A stretch of 64,000 nt of DNA from Saliniramus sp050485405 (GTDB lineage: Bacteria > Pseudomonadota > Alphaproteobacteria > Rhizobiales > Beijerinckiaceae). Shown here in pieces: positions 54,930 to 63,099 of the stretch. The stretch lies in contig JBJHBI010000001.1 of assembly GCA_050485405.1 (NCBI GenBank), positions 93,488 to 157,487 of the forward strand, in the 5' to 3' direction. Position numbers and translations under genes: made by a program. The notes under the pieces are model-generated. The model was not told the origin of the DNA. It saw only the letters and a program-made list of their open reading frames with translations, and searched no databases. How positions within the stretch are numbered: the stretch's first letter is position 1; each line of letters opens with the position of its first letter.

Positions 54930-55436
54930 GTGTCGCGGCAGGATTTGAGTGAGCAGATCACCGGGCATGTCACCAGTTTGCGCCGTTACGCCATGGTGCT
55001 GACGCGCAAACCGGACGAAGCCGAGGACCTCGTCCAGGATTGCCTGACCCGCGCCATCGCGGCGGCGGATCGCTGGCAGCCCGACGGTGACCTGCGGGCC
55101 TGGCTGTTTCGCATCATGCACAACGTCTTCATCGACAATGTGCGCAAGAAGCGCGTACGTGAAGCCGCCCAACCCGCCATCGCCGAGCCGGCAGAACCGC
55201 CGGCCCAGCCCGTCCGAGTCGAGTTGCGGCAGGTGCTCGACGCCTTGCACGCGCTTCCAGAAATCTATCGCGAGCCCATCGTGCTCGTGGCGATCAACGA
55301 AATGAGCTATGCGGACGCCGCACGCGTCGTCGATGTCCCGCTGGGTACCTTCATGTCCCGTCTCGCACGCGGGAGAGAGGCGCTGCGGCGTGTCGTCGGA
55401 GGGCAGAAGGCCCCCCATCTCCGGCTCGTTTCCTGA
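54930..55436 (+). CDS. ECF-family RNA polymerase sigma factor
   Basis: A 168-residue sigma factor from a GTG start at 54930, which follows the strong GAGGAGGATGAGG site; ATG codons further upstream would add unrelated residues. Region 2 is DEAEDLVQDCLTRAI and RAWLFRIMHNVFID (29-70), and region 4 is LPEIYREPIVLVAINEMSYADAARVV with an HTH (about 108-155). Group resembles ECF26/EcfG-neighbouring types, but I cannot assign it. It is 15 bases before its putative anti-sigma gene. Confidence 0.85.
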   Translation: MSRQDLSEQITGHVTSLRRYAMVLTRKPDEAEDLVQDCLTRAIAAADRWQPDGDLRAWLFRIMHNVFIDNVRKKRVREAAQPAIAEPAEPPAQPVRVELRQVLDALHALPEIYREPIVLVAINEMSYADAARVVDVPLGTFMSRLARGREALRRVVGGQKAPHLRLVS

Positions 55437-55451
55437 GGAGGAGCTAGAACG

Positions 55452-56315
55452 ATGAACGATTCCAACCGCACCGACGAGGTGACCGACGACGATATCCAAC
55501 GTATCGTCGACGGCACCCTCGACCCTGAACGTCACGCCGAGATCGTCTCCCGCATCGCGCAGGATCCCGAGCGCCTCGAGCGCGTGGAGAGCCTGATCGC
55601 GCACAATGCGGCGCTGAAGGAGGCCGCCGCGGCGCTGGCCCCCTACGAGAACGATCCGGCCGAAACCGATGCGCGCACGCGCGAACTCACCGATACGCTG
55701 GTCGATCGCCTCGAGGCCCGGATGGCCGGGCGTCGCAGCTGGCGTGCTTATCTGCCCGCCTATGCTCGCAATACGGCGGCTGCCGCGATTCTGGTCGCGG
55801 CGGGCTGGTTCGGCCATTCCGCCTATGATTACGCCAACGCGCCCTATCCCGGCTATGTCGCCGATGCGGCGGGCGCGCATCTCGTCTTTGCCGAGGATTC
55901 CCACAACCCGGCCGAATTCTCCGCCGAAGCGCTGGCGCTCGCATCGAACTGGTTCGCCGAGAAGCTTGGACGCGAAGTCTCGCCGCCGAGCCTCGATGCC
56001 GTCGGGCTGCAACTCGTCGGCGGGCGCCTTCTGGGCAGCCAGACCGGCCCGCTCGCACAATACATTTACGAAGACGATGCCGGCGAGCGTCTGTCGCTCG
56101 TGGTCAAGGCGGCGGACACGGATGCCCGGCGCGCTCCCACCTACCGGACCCTGCCGCAGGGCCGTGCCAGCTACTGGAGCGACGGTCTTTTCGAATACGC
56201 CTTGATCTCGCGCTACGAGGATCCGGCCCTGCACGGTTCGATTACCGAGGTCAGTCGTGCCGTGCTTGCGCGCGGAAGTGCATCGTCCAACGTGATCATG
56301 CGTGGCCGCACGTGA
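55452..56315 (+). CDS. Putative anti-sigma factor, single-pass membrane
   Basis: A 287-residue protein with a soluble N-terminal part carrying a short helical segment (DDIQRIVDGTLDPERHAEIV, typical of zinc-less anti-sigma domains), one transmembrane segment (about 105-122) and an extracytoplasmic domain. It directly follows the ECF sigma gene after a 15-base gap, which is the usual arrangement for a membrane anti-sigma that binds sigma until an envelope signal arrives. Confidence 0.75.
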   Translation: MNDSNRTDEVTDDDIQRIVDGTLDPERHAEIVSRIAQDPERLERVESLIAHNAALKEAAAALAPYENDPAETDARTRELTDTLVDRLEARMAGRRSWRAYLPAYARNTAAAAILVAAGWFGHSAYDYANAPYPGYVADAAGAHLVFAEDSHNPAEFSAEALALASNWFAEKLGREVSPPSLDAVGLQLVGGRLLGSQTGPLAQYIYEDDAGERLSLVVKAADTDARRAPTYRTLPQGRASYWSDGLFEYALISRYEDPALHGSITEVSRAVLARGSASSNVIMRGRT

Positions 56316-56349
56316 CGGGGCAGGATGAGCGCAGGCTGCCGACTGGGCC

Positions 56350-57438
56350 TCAGACGAAGTGCTTCGACAGCTTGAGCCCCTGCGCCTGATAATTCGAGCC
56401 AGCGCCCGCGCCGTAGAGCACGTCCGGGCGCGCGGCCATGCGTTCATAGACGAGCCGGCCCACGGTCTGGCCGTCTTCGAGGATGAACGGGACGTCGCGC
56501 GAGCGCACTTCGAGCACCGCCCGCGCGCCGGCGCCACCAGCCCCCGCATGGCCGAAACCGGGATCGAAGAAACCGGCGTAATGCACGCGGAATTCGCCGA
56601 CCAGCGGATCGAAGGGTACCATCTCCGCGGCGTAATCGGGCGGAACGTGGACCGCTTCCTTCGATGCCAGGATGTAGAACTGGCCGGGATCGAGGATCAG
56701 ATCGGCGCGGCCGGTATTGTAGAGCGGTTCCCAGTAATCGGCCGTGCGGCAGGCGCCCGGCACGTCGACGTCGACGAGCGCGGTGTGGCGCTTGGCGCGG
56801 TAGCCGACGAGTTTGTCCGGGCCGAAGCCGGCGAGATCGACGCTGACGGCGACGCCTTCCTGAAACGAGGGCTCGGCGCTGGTGACGAGGCTCTCGCGCG
56901 CATGCAATTCGGCGAGTTCGCGATCGCTCAGGCGCACTTCGCCCCGGCGCAGACGCAATTGCGACAGGCGTGAACCCATCCGCACCCGCACCGGGAAGGT
57001 ACGCGGCGAGATCTCGGCATAGAGCGGGCCGGTATAGCCGGCTTCGATCGCATCGAATTCGCGGGCGCGGTCGGTGATCACGCGGGTGAACACGTCGATG
57101 CGCCCGGTCGAGCTCTTGGGATTGGCGGAAGCCGAAAGGCCCGGTGGCAGGGCGAGGCTCTCCTGCAATTCCGCGATATAGACGCAGCCCGTCTCGAGCA
57201 GCACCGGCTTCGTCAGATCGATCTCGTGCAAGGCCAGATAATCGAGGCAGTCGCCGACCTTGCGGCCGGGTCCGGGCAGGAAGCTCGCGCGCACGCGATA
57301 TGCCTTCGCACCGAGCCGCAGATCGAGGCTCGCCGGCTGGATCTGGTCGCTCGCATAGGGCGTCTGCGGCGCGATGGCGCCCTGATCCGTCAGGGCGGCG
57401 ATGACATTCGCCGGCTGGATTCCGTCACGCAATTGCAC
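56350..57438 (-). CDS. dcd: 2'-deoxycytidine 5'-triphosphate deaminase, tandem-domain form
   Basis: Deaminates dCTP to dUTP for thymidylate synthesis. A 362-residue protein with two Dcd/dUTPase-fold modules: SDQIQPASLDLRLG and ANPKSSTGRIDVFTRVI in the first, and DFYIL-like GQFYILASKEAVHVPPDYAAEMVP with FFDPGFGHAG in the second. Longer than the standard 190-residue Dcd; the tandem form is common in Hyphomicrobiales. Starts with GTG at 57438. It follows the plus-strand anti-sigma gene tail to tail. Confidence 0.88.
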   Translation of the reverse strand: MQLRDGIQPANVIAALTDQGAIAPQTPYASDQIQPASLDLRLGAKAYRVRASFLPGPGRKVGDCLDYLALHEIDLTKPVLLETGCVYIAELQESLALPPGLSASANPKSSTGRIDVFTRVITDRAREFDAIEAGYTGPLYAEISPRTFPVRVRMGSRLSQLRLRRGEVRLSDRELAELHARESLVTSAEPSFQEGVAVSVDLAGFGPDKLVGYRAKRHTALVDVDVPGACRTADYWEPLYNTGRADLILDPGQFYILASKEAVHVPPDYAAEMVPFDPLVGEFRVHYAGFFDPGFGHAGAGGAGARAVLEVRSRDVPFILEDGQTVGRLVYERMAARPDVLYGAGAGSNYQAQGLKLSKHFV

Positions 57439-57468
57439 TGGCGTCCCCGTCTCTCGCGCCTGATCGGC

Positions 57469-57510
57469 AAAAGGCCCGTCTCGCCTTCTTCCTAGGCGTG
57501 ACGGGCCTTT
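57469..57510 (-). terminator. Intrinsic terminator between permease and dcd genes
   Basis: AAAGGCCCGTC (57470-57480) pairs with GACGGGCCTTT (57500-57510), with an inner CGCC/GGCG pair. Read on the minus strand it ends in TTTT, just after the permease stop at 57532. The stem is also symmetric enough to work on plus. Confidence 0.8.
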
Positions 57511-57531
57511 GGTGCAACCGCGTTATACGCT

Positions 57532-58584
57532 TCAACCGATGACGAGCTGGAACAGCAATCCCGAAACCAGCGCTCCGGTCACCGCGATGGCGATATAGAG
57601 CGCGAAGACCGGCGGGCGGGCGAGCGCCCAGACCGCGATCGCGGCGGGGATCGAGGTGACGCCGCCGGCCAGCAGGAAGGCCATCGCCGCACCGCTCGCC
57701 ATGCCCCCTTCGACGAGGCCGGAGACGAGGCCGAGCGCGGCATAGCCGTTGAGATAGGCCGGAATGCCGACGATCACGGCGGTGGGGATCGCGAAAGCGT
57801 TGCCGCTGCCGAGCGCCGCTTCGATCATCGCGGCGGGGATATGGGCGGTCATCAGGAATTCGAGGGTGAAGGCGAGCGTCATCCAGCGCGCGAGGAAGAG
57901 CGTGACGCGCCCGAATTCGCGGGTGAACAGGCCGCGCCGCTCCGCCTCCTGCCAGAAGGCCCAGTATGTCGGCTTGCGCGTGCGCACCCGCCCGCCCGCG
58001 CAGCCGCCGTCGCCGATGCCGGGCCGCAGCGGATCGGCGAGCCAGCCGCTACGACCGAGGGCGAGCGTGAGATAGCCGCCGGCTGCGCCGATGCCGATCG
58101 CCGCGATCGTCTTGCCGATGGCGAAGGGCAGGCCCATCACGCTCGCGGTGACGAAGAACATGGTCGGGTCCATCAGCGGCGAGGCGATCCAGAAGGCCAT
58201 CACCGCCGCGAGTGGCACGCCCATCGCCAGAAGGGCCGCGACGAGGGGAATCACCCCGCAGGAGCAGAAGGGCGACAGCCCGCCGAACAAAGCCGCGAGC
58301 GCGATCATCGTTACGGCGTTGCCGCGAAAGACATCCGCGATGAGATTATCCGCGCCGCTCGCCTTGGCATAAGCGGCGATGGCCACGGCGGCGAGGAGGA
58401 AAGGCGCGATGCCCGCGATCGCCTGCGCCACGAACGACGTCATCGGGAGGAGACGGGCCTGATCGAACAATGCCGTCAGCGCGAAGATGGCGACGATGGC
58501 GAGCACGACGCGGTCGAGGCCGGAAAGCTGCCGCAGGAGGGCCGCCAGAGGGCCGGGCGGTGCGGCGGGAAGGGGGGTGGACAT
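57532..58584 (-). CDS. DUF318/YraQ-type permease
   Basis: A 350-residue membrane protein with about ten segments. SPFCSCGVIPLVAALLAMGVP is the diagnostic DUF318 signature, with its Cys-Ser-Cys in a membrane segment, and a second similar repeat lies in the C-terminal half (GIPAYLNGYAALGLVSGLVEGG). Known: members include ArsP, which exports organoarsenicals, and many of unknown substrate. The ATG at 58584 was preferred to one 45 codons upstream, which would precede the first helix with hydrophilic residues. No ArsR-type gene is adjacent. Confidence 0.8.
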   Translation of the reverse strand: MSTPLPAAPPGPLAALLRQLSGLDRVVLAIVAIFALTALFDQARLLPMTSFVAQAIAGIAPFLLAAVAIAAYAKASGADNLIADVFRGNAVTMIALAALFGGLSPFCSCGVIPLVAALLAMGVPLAAVMAFWIASPLMDPTMFFVTASVMGLPFAIGKTIAAIGIGAAGGYLTLALGRSGWLADPLRPGIGDGGCAGGRVRTRKPTYWAFWQEAERRGLFTREFGRVTLFLARWMTLAFTLEFLMTAHIPAAMIEAALGSGNAFAIPTAVIVGIPAYLNGYAALGLVSGLVEGGMASGAAMAFLLAGGVTSIPAAIAVWALARPPVFALYIAIAVTGALVSGLLFQLVIG

Positions 58585-58788
58585 GGTGAAATCCTCGAAG
58601 GGGACTGTCGTAAATATCTGATAACAGGCACTTCGATATGCTGTCAACGGTAATTCTGCAAATATCGAAATATGAGAACGAGCGTCGCTCCTTCCCGACG
58701 GGCAAGCCGTTTCAGGCATTACGAAAAAACCGGATTCCGGTTGCGAAATTCATTGACTTTCCCGCAGCATCAAACGATATACGCAGTT

Positions 58789-58810
58789 GGCCGCCTGGGG
58801 GCGGCCTTTT
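58789..58810 (+). terminator. Terminator-like hairpin in the speD leader
   Basis: GGCCGCC (58789-58795), loop TGGG, GGCGGCC (58800-58806) then TTTT. The position, immediately after a promoter-like sequence, repeats the arrangement seen upstream of argD. Confidence 0.6.
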
Positions 58811-58815
58811 CATTC

Positions 58816-58932
58816 ATGTCCGAGAGAACCATGGACTGCTGCTCTAGTAGCGGCCCGGCAAACGATACAGCCAGCCGGGTCCGTGAGGAAAAGATGACGT
58901 ATCGCGTCCGGTCGTGGACGGCGTGCGGGTGA
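58816..58932 (+). CDS. Candidate upstream ORF 1 in the speD leader
   Basis: A 38-codon frame beginning MSERTMDCCSSSG with a Cys-Cys pair. No family known. The frame ends in a region before the large hairpin. It may be a regulatory leader peptide or chance. Confidence 0.3.
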   Translation: MSERTMDCCSSSGPANDTASRVREEKMTYRVRSWTACG

Positions 58933-58939
58933 GCAGGGC

Positions 58940-58988
58940 TCGCCTCTCGCCATCCCCGGATCGGGCGGATGGTTTCGAGAAGAGGCGA
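58940..58988 (+). promoter_or_regulatory. Large RNA hairpin covering the ribosome site of leader ORF 2
   Basis: TCGCCTCT (58940-58947) pairs perfectly with AGAGGCGA (58981-58988), enclosing an inner stem CCATCC (58950-58955) with GGATGG (58967-58972). The right outer arm AGAGGCGA is also the ribosome-binding stretch just before the ATG at 58991, so the stem would block translation of the leader ORF. Confidence 0.5.
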
Positions 58989-58990
58989 AG

Positions 58991-59104
58991 ATGAGACCGA
59001 ACCAGATCAGCTTCAGCGGCAATCGGAGTATGGCGGCGCGCACGCGCCGGATCACGATTGCGATGAACCCCCTGACGCACTCTCACTACATCCACGTTCT
59101 GTAA
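58991..59104 (+). CDS. Candidate leader peptide before speD
   Basis: A 37-codon frame MRPNQISFSG... ending LTHSHYIHVL, stopping 26 bases before the speD ATG. Basic in the middle and His-rich at the end, with a ribosome site locked in a hairpin. Spacing and structure suggest attenuation or translational coupling of speD, perhaps sensing polyamine or SAM. No match to a known leader is claimed. Confidence 0.4.
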   Translation: MRPNQISFSGNRSMAARTRRITIAMNPLTHSHYIHVL

Positions 59105-59130
59105 TCCGCTGGCCAGAAGGATCGACCGGC

Positions 59131-59580
59131 ATGACGCTTTCTCTGACGCACTCCGCCCGCCCCGCCTCCGTTCTGGACGCGGCCCGCGAAGACCACTTCA
59201 TCCGCCGCGACGGCCGCGTTTTCGCCGGTACGCATCTGATCATCGAGGTCGTGAACGGTCACGGGCTCGACGATGAAGCGCGCATCGAACGCGCCTTTCG
59301 CGATTGCGTCGATGAATGTGGCGCGACGCTCCTGCACATCCACACGCACAAGTTCAGCCCCCAGGGCGTGAGCGGCGTGGCAGTTCTCGCGGAAAGCCAT
59401 ATCTCGGTTCATACCTGGCCTGAAATCGGCTACGGCGCCTTCGACGTGTTCATGTGCGGCGAGGCCGATCCGTGGCGCGCGGTCGACGTGCTCAAGGCCG
59501 CTTTCTCGACCGGCGACGTGCGCGTGCGCGAATTGCTGCGCGGCGAAGGTCTCGTCGAGGCCGTGGAGAACGCGGCATGA
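59131..59580 (+). CDS. speD: S-adenosylmethionine decarboxylase proenzyme
   Basis: Makes decarboxylated SAM, the aminopropyl donor for spermidine. A 149-residue bacterial class 1B form. The proenzyme self-cleaves between Glu88 and Ser89 in LAESHISVHTWPEIGYGAFDVFMCG, giving a pyruvoyl group on the alpha chain. His90 and Cys109 complete the active site. The ATG at 59131 was used because the longer frame covers the structured leader. Overlaps speE by ATGA (59577-59580). Confidence 0.93.
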   Translation: MTLSLTHSARPASVLDAAREDHFIRRDGRVFAGTHLIIEVVNGHGLDDEARIERAFRDCVDECGATLLHIHTHKFSPQGVSGVAVLAESHISVHTWPEIGYGAFDVFMCGEADPWRAVDVLKAAFSTGDVRVRELLRGEGLVEAVENAA

Positions 59581-60425
59581 CGCAGTGGATGCGTGAGACG
59601 CTGCACGGTGACCACGCGCAGGCCCTGCGCGTGGACGCCGTCCTCTACGACAGCGAGACCGAACACCAGCGGCTGCGGGTTTTCGAGAATGCGCGATTCG
59701 GGCGCGTTCTCACCCTCGACGACGTGGTTCAGACCACCGAAGGCGACAATTTCATCTATCACGAGATGCTCACCCATGTGCCGATCTTCGCGCATGGATC
59801 GGTGGAGCGCGTTCTGATCATCGGTGGCGGCGACGGCGGCATGGCCCGCGAGGTGCTGCGCCACGAGGGCGTGCGCCACGTCACCATGGTCGAGATCGAT
59901 GCGGGCGTGGTGGAATTCTCCAAGAAATACCTGCCGCGCCTCTCGAACGGTGCCTTCGACGATCCTCGCCTCGAACTCGTCATCGATGACGGCGCCGTAT
60001 TCATGCGCGATACGGTCCAAAAATTCGACGTGATCATCGTCGATTCGACCGATCCGATCGGCCCGGGCGAAGTGCTCTTCACCGATCATTTCTACGGGCA
60101 TGCCAAGCGCGCGCTCAATCCGGGCGGCATCCTCGTGACCCAGAACGGCGTGCCCTTCATGCAGCCGGGCGAGCTGACGGGGACGATGCGGGCCTTCGCG
60201 ACGCTGTTTGCGGATCGCACCTGCTATCTCGCGACGGTGCCGACCTATGCCGGCGGGCCGATGGCCTTCGGCTGGGGGACGGACGGCAATGCCCGTCACA
60301 CGCCGCTCGCCACGCTGCAGGAACGCTTCGCGAAAGCCGGGTTCACGCCGGATTACTACACGCCGGAAGTCCACCAGGCGGCCTTCGCCCTCCCGGGCTA
60401 CGTCAGGCGGCTCTTCCCCGATTGA
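59577..60425 (+). CDS. speE: Spermidine synthase
   Basis: Transfers the aminopropyl group from decarboxylated SAM to putrescine. The 282-residue enzyme has VLIIGGGDGGMAREVLRH (80-97), the acidic VEIDAGVVEFS and the catalytic DSTDPIGPGEVLF (156-168). Translation is coupled to speD. Together speD-speE is the core of the spermidine pathway; the ornithine decarboxylase gene is not in the window. Confidence 0.95.
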   Translation: MTQWMRETLHGDHAQALRVDAVLYDSETEHQRLRVFENARFGRVLTLDDVVQTTEGDNFIYHEMLTHVPIFAHGSVERVLIIGGGDGGMAREVLRHEGVRHVTMVEIDAGVVEFSKKYLPRLSNGAFDDPRLELVIDDGAVFMRDTVQKFDVIIVDSTDPIGPGEVLFTDHFYGHAKRALNPGGILVTQNGVPFMQPGELTGTMRAFATLFADRTCYLATVPTYAGGPMAFGWGTDGNARHTPLATLQERFAKAGFTPDYYTPEVHQAAFALPGYVRRLFPD

Positions 60426-60633
60426 GCGGGGGGCGCTTTCGCCGGCCCGTCACGGGCATTCCCGCAGGACATTCCTACAAGGCTTGCAATCGGGCGCGCG
60501 ACACCGTATACGCGCGCTCATTCCACACGCGGAGCAGTGTCGGCGGCAGATCCGTCGTCGCGCAAACCCGGTGACCATCCTGCTCGAAGGGTGGTTCACG
60601 GCTCCGCGGAGGTCACAACCGGAGTAGAAAAGA

Positions 60634-61653
60634 ATGGCACTTCCCGATTTCTCCATGCGTCAGCTGCTCGAAGCCGGCGCGCATTTCGGCCACCAGGCCC
60701 ATCGCTGGAACCCGAAGATGCTCCCCTACATCTTCGGCACCCGCAACAACATCCACATCATCGATCTCGCCCAGACCGTGCCTGCGCTGTATCGCGCGCT
60801 GCAGGCCGTGAGCGACACGGTGGCCAAGGGCGGCCGCGTGCTCATCGTCGGCACCAAGCGTCAGGCGCAGGATTCGGTTGCGGATGCGGCGCGCCGCTCG
60901 GCCCAGTACTACGTCAATGCCCGCTGGCTCGGCGGCATGCTGACCAACTGGAAGACGATTTCCGGCTCGATCTCGCGCCTGCGCAAGGTCGACGAGATCC
61001 TCGAGGGCGGCGGCCAGGGCCTGACCAAGAAAGAGCGCCTGATGCTCGCCCGCGAGAAGGAAAAGCTCGAGCGTGCACTCGGCGGCATCAAGGATATGGG
61101 CGGCGTTCCGGATCTGATCTTCGTGATCGATACCAACAAAGAACAGCTCGCCATCAAGGAAGCCCAGCGTCTGGGCATCCCCGTCGCGGCGGTGGTCGAT
61201 ACCAATTGCGATCCCGACGGCATTGCCTTCCCGGTTCCCGCCAATGACGACGCGGCCCGTGCCATCGCGCTCTATTGCGACCTGATCGCCCGCGCGGCGA
61301 TCGACGGCATTTCGCGCGGCCAGGGCGATGTCGGCGTCGACATGGGTGCCTCCGAGGCCCCGGTCGTCGAGGAACTGCCGGTCGAAGTCGCGACCAGCTC
61401 CGAGCAGACCGACACCTTCGAAGCGCTCGGCGCCCCGCGTGGCGCGCCGGACGATCTGACCAAGCTCAACGGTGTCGGCCCCGAGCTCGAGACCACGCTC
61501 AACGACGGCGGTATCTTCCATTACTGGCAGATCGCGGCGATGACCGAAGCCGATGTCGCGAAGGTCGACGGCGATCTCAAGCTGAACGGCAAGATCACGC
61601 AGAACGGCTGGGTCGCCCAGGCGAAGTCGCTGATCGAAGAAGCCGCCGCGTAA
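60634..61653 (+). CDS. rpsB: Ribosomal protein S2 with C-terminal HhH-like extension
   Basis: A 339-residue small-subunit protein; bacterial S2 is usually about 240. Residues 1-235 are typical S2 (MRQLLEAGAHFGHQAHRWNPKM, GTKRQAQ, NARWLGGMLTNW, AIKEAQRLGIPVAAVVDTN). After a linker the tail (about 268-339) has LTKLNGVGPELETTLNDGGI, a helix-hairpin-helix pattern seen also on other alphaproteobacterial ribosomal proteins. It leads the rpsB-tsf pair. Probably normal in this group, and the tail's role is unknown. Confidence 0.95.
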   Translation: MALPDFSMRQLLEAGAHFGHQAHRWNPKMLPYIFGTRNNIHIIDLAQTVPALYRALQAVSDTVAKGGRVLIVGTKRQAQDSVADAARRSAQYYVNARWLGGMLTNWKTISGSISRLRKVDEILEGGGQGLTKKERLMLAREKEKLERALGGIKDMGGVPDLIFVIDTNKEQLAIKEAQRLGIPVAAVVDTNCDPDGIAFPVPANDDAARAIALYCDLIARAAIDGISRGQGDVGVDMGASEAPVVEELPVEVATSSEQTDTFEALGAPRGAPDDLTKLNGVGPELETTLNDGGIFHYWQIAAMTEADVAKVDGDLKLNGKITQNGWVAQAKSLIEEAAA

Positions 61654-61822
61654 GGCTTCGCGTCACACGGGTGTCATCGGCGCGTGCTGCGCGTTCGACA
61701 CCCGCTCCCGCGTGCGGATGCCCCAGAGGCGCGCGCGCCGAAGCATCGATGTTGATTCCGTTTGTGTAACCCGGCGCCAGACCATGGCGCCGGGTTCCCC
61801 CATGATCAGGAAAGGACGAGCC

Positions 61823-62746
61823 ATGGCGAACATTTCCGCCGCTCTGGTGAAGGAACTGCGCGAGAAGACCGGCGCAGGCATGATGGACTGCAAGAAGGCC
61901 CTCGGCGAGACCGACGGCGACATCGAAGCCGCCGTCGACTGGCTGCGCACCAAGGGTCTGGCCAAGGCCGCCAAGAAGGCCGGTCGCGTCGCGGCCGAAG
62001 GTCTCGTGGGCATCGCGATCGCCGGTTCCGAAGCCGCCGTGGTCGAGGTGAATTCCGAGACCGACTTCGTCGCCCGCAACGAGCAGTTCCAGGGCTTCGT
62101 CGGCGCGACCGCGCAGGCCGCGCTCGGCACCGACGGCAGCCTCGAGGCGCTGCAGGCCGCCAAACTCTCCGGTGGCGCGAGCGTCGAGGACACCATCAAG
62201 GAACTGATCGCCACGATCGGCGAGAACATGACCCTGCGTCGTGTCGAGAAGGTCTCCGTGAAGGACGGCGTCGTCGCCGCCTACATGCACAATGCCGTGG
62301 CCGAGGGCCTGGGCAAGATCGGCGTGCTCGTCGCGCTCGAATCGACCGGCGACAAGGAATTCCTCAACACGCTCGGGCGCCAGATCGCCATGCACGTGGC
62401 TGCGGTCAATCCCATCGCCGTCGATGCGTCGGGCGTGGATGCGGCCACGATCGAGCGTGAATCGGCCATTCTGCGCGAGAAGAATGCCGGCAAGCCCGAT
62501 CACGTCATGGCCAAGATCGTCGAGAGCGGCGTGAAGTCCTATCTCAAGGAAGTCACCCTGCTCGACCAGCCCTTCGTCCACGACACCTCCAAGACCGTGG
62601 CGCAGGTGCTCAAGGAAGCCGAGAGCAAGGCCGGCGCGCCGGTCAGCCTCACCGGTTTCGTGCGATATGCGCTCGGCGAGGGCATCGAGAAGGAAGAGAG
62701 CGACTTCGCCGCCGAAGTCGCCGCACAGGCCGGCGTCAAGGGCTGA
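61823..62746 (+). CDS. tsf: Elongation factor Ts
   Basis: The guanine-nucleotide exchange factor for EF-Tu, 307 residues. Signatures are LREKTGAGMMDCKKAL (residues 12-27), the EF-Ts motif NSETDFVARNEQF (about 80-92) and two central subdomains. It follows rpsB after 170 bases, the standard rpsB-tsf arrangement. The ATG at 61823 follows GGACGAG. An intrinsic terminator closes the unit. Confidence 0.96.
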   Translation: MANISAALVKELREKTGAGMMDCKKALGETDGDIEAAVDWLRTKGLAKAAKKAGRVAAEGLVGIAIAGSEAAVVEVNSETDFVARNEQFQGFVGATAQAALGTDGSLEALQAAKLSGGASVEDTIKELIATIGENMTLRRVEKVSVKDGVVAAYMHNAVAEGLGKIGVLVALESTGDKEFLNTLGRQIAMHVAAVNPIAVDASGVDAATIERESAILREKNAGKPDHVMAKIVESGVKSYLKEVTLLDQPFVHDTSKTVAQVLKEAESKAGAPVSLTGFVRYALGEGIEKEESDFAAEVAAQAGVKG

Positions 62747-63099
62747 AGCCCGACCATTGCGGTTTGCGGAAAGGGCGTCCTGCGGGGCGCCCTTTTTCGT
62801 TCGCCGCCGCCTGCGGTGCCCGAGCGGCGCCGCCTATTATCTGGGCAGAGCCTCTTTGCCTAAATTTTAATCAGTCGTCCATTAAGCAAGCTTTTACCTG
62901 CCGCCTGTTTTTGCGGCAATCCCCCGTGACACCCCCTGCAACCTCTGATTCGGGTGAAATCGCTGCAATGCGGCGACGATCGGGCGAATTGGCACGGCAC
63001 TTGATTGTGAGCCCTCGGGACGCGGCGGAACGATGAACCGCCGTCTCACGTCAACGCATCCGCAAGCTGAGCCTGCGGCATCGAAGGGGGCACAAACCC
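62747..63099. promoter_or_regulatory. Region between tsf and glnK with terminator and sigma54-like promoter
   Basis: Right after tsf is an intrinsic terminator. The remainder is AT-richer (62855-62910). A TGGCAC-N5-TTGA element (62991-63005) has GG and G/A at the -24/-12 spacing of a sigma54 promoter, one base off consensus (TTGA for TTGC), and points to glnK. No gene is seen. Confidence 0.45.
62771..62797 (+). terminator. Intrinsic terminator after tsf
   Basis: AAGGGCG (62771-62777) pairs with CGCCCTT (62788-62794), and a run of T follows. It ends the rpsB-tsf transcript. Confidence 0.85.

Larger units (their letters stand above)
58585..59130. promoter_or_regulatory. speD leader and divergent promoter region
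   Basis: A 546-base gap. On the left (58610-58680) AT-rich repeats around AAATATCGAAATATG lie before the permease. A promoter-like TTGACT (58753-58758), 17 bases, GATATA (58776-58781) points to speD. A GGCCGCC-tggg-GGCGGCC-TTTT hairpin (58789-58810) starts at the predicted +1. Two small ORFs (58816-58932 and 58991-59104) and a large hairpin between them make up the rest of the leader. Confidence 0.55.

Noticed and set aside
54831..56549. 572-codon minus-strand frame opposite the sigma and anti-sigma genes
   Set aside because: The ECF sigma factor and anti-sigma on plus have clear domains; the reverse frame has no recognisable family.
62867..62885. CtrA-like TTAA pair upstream of glnK
   Set aside because: The spacing between the TTAA halves is 11 bases instead of the 7 of a CtrA box.
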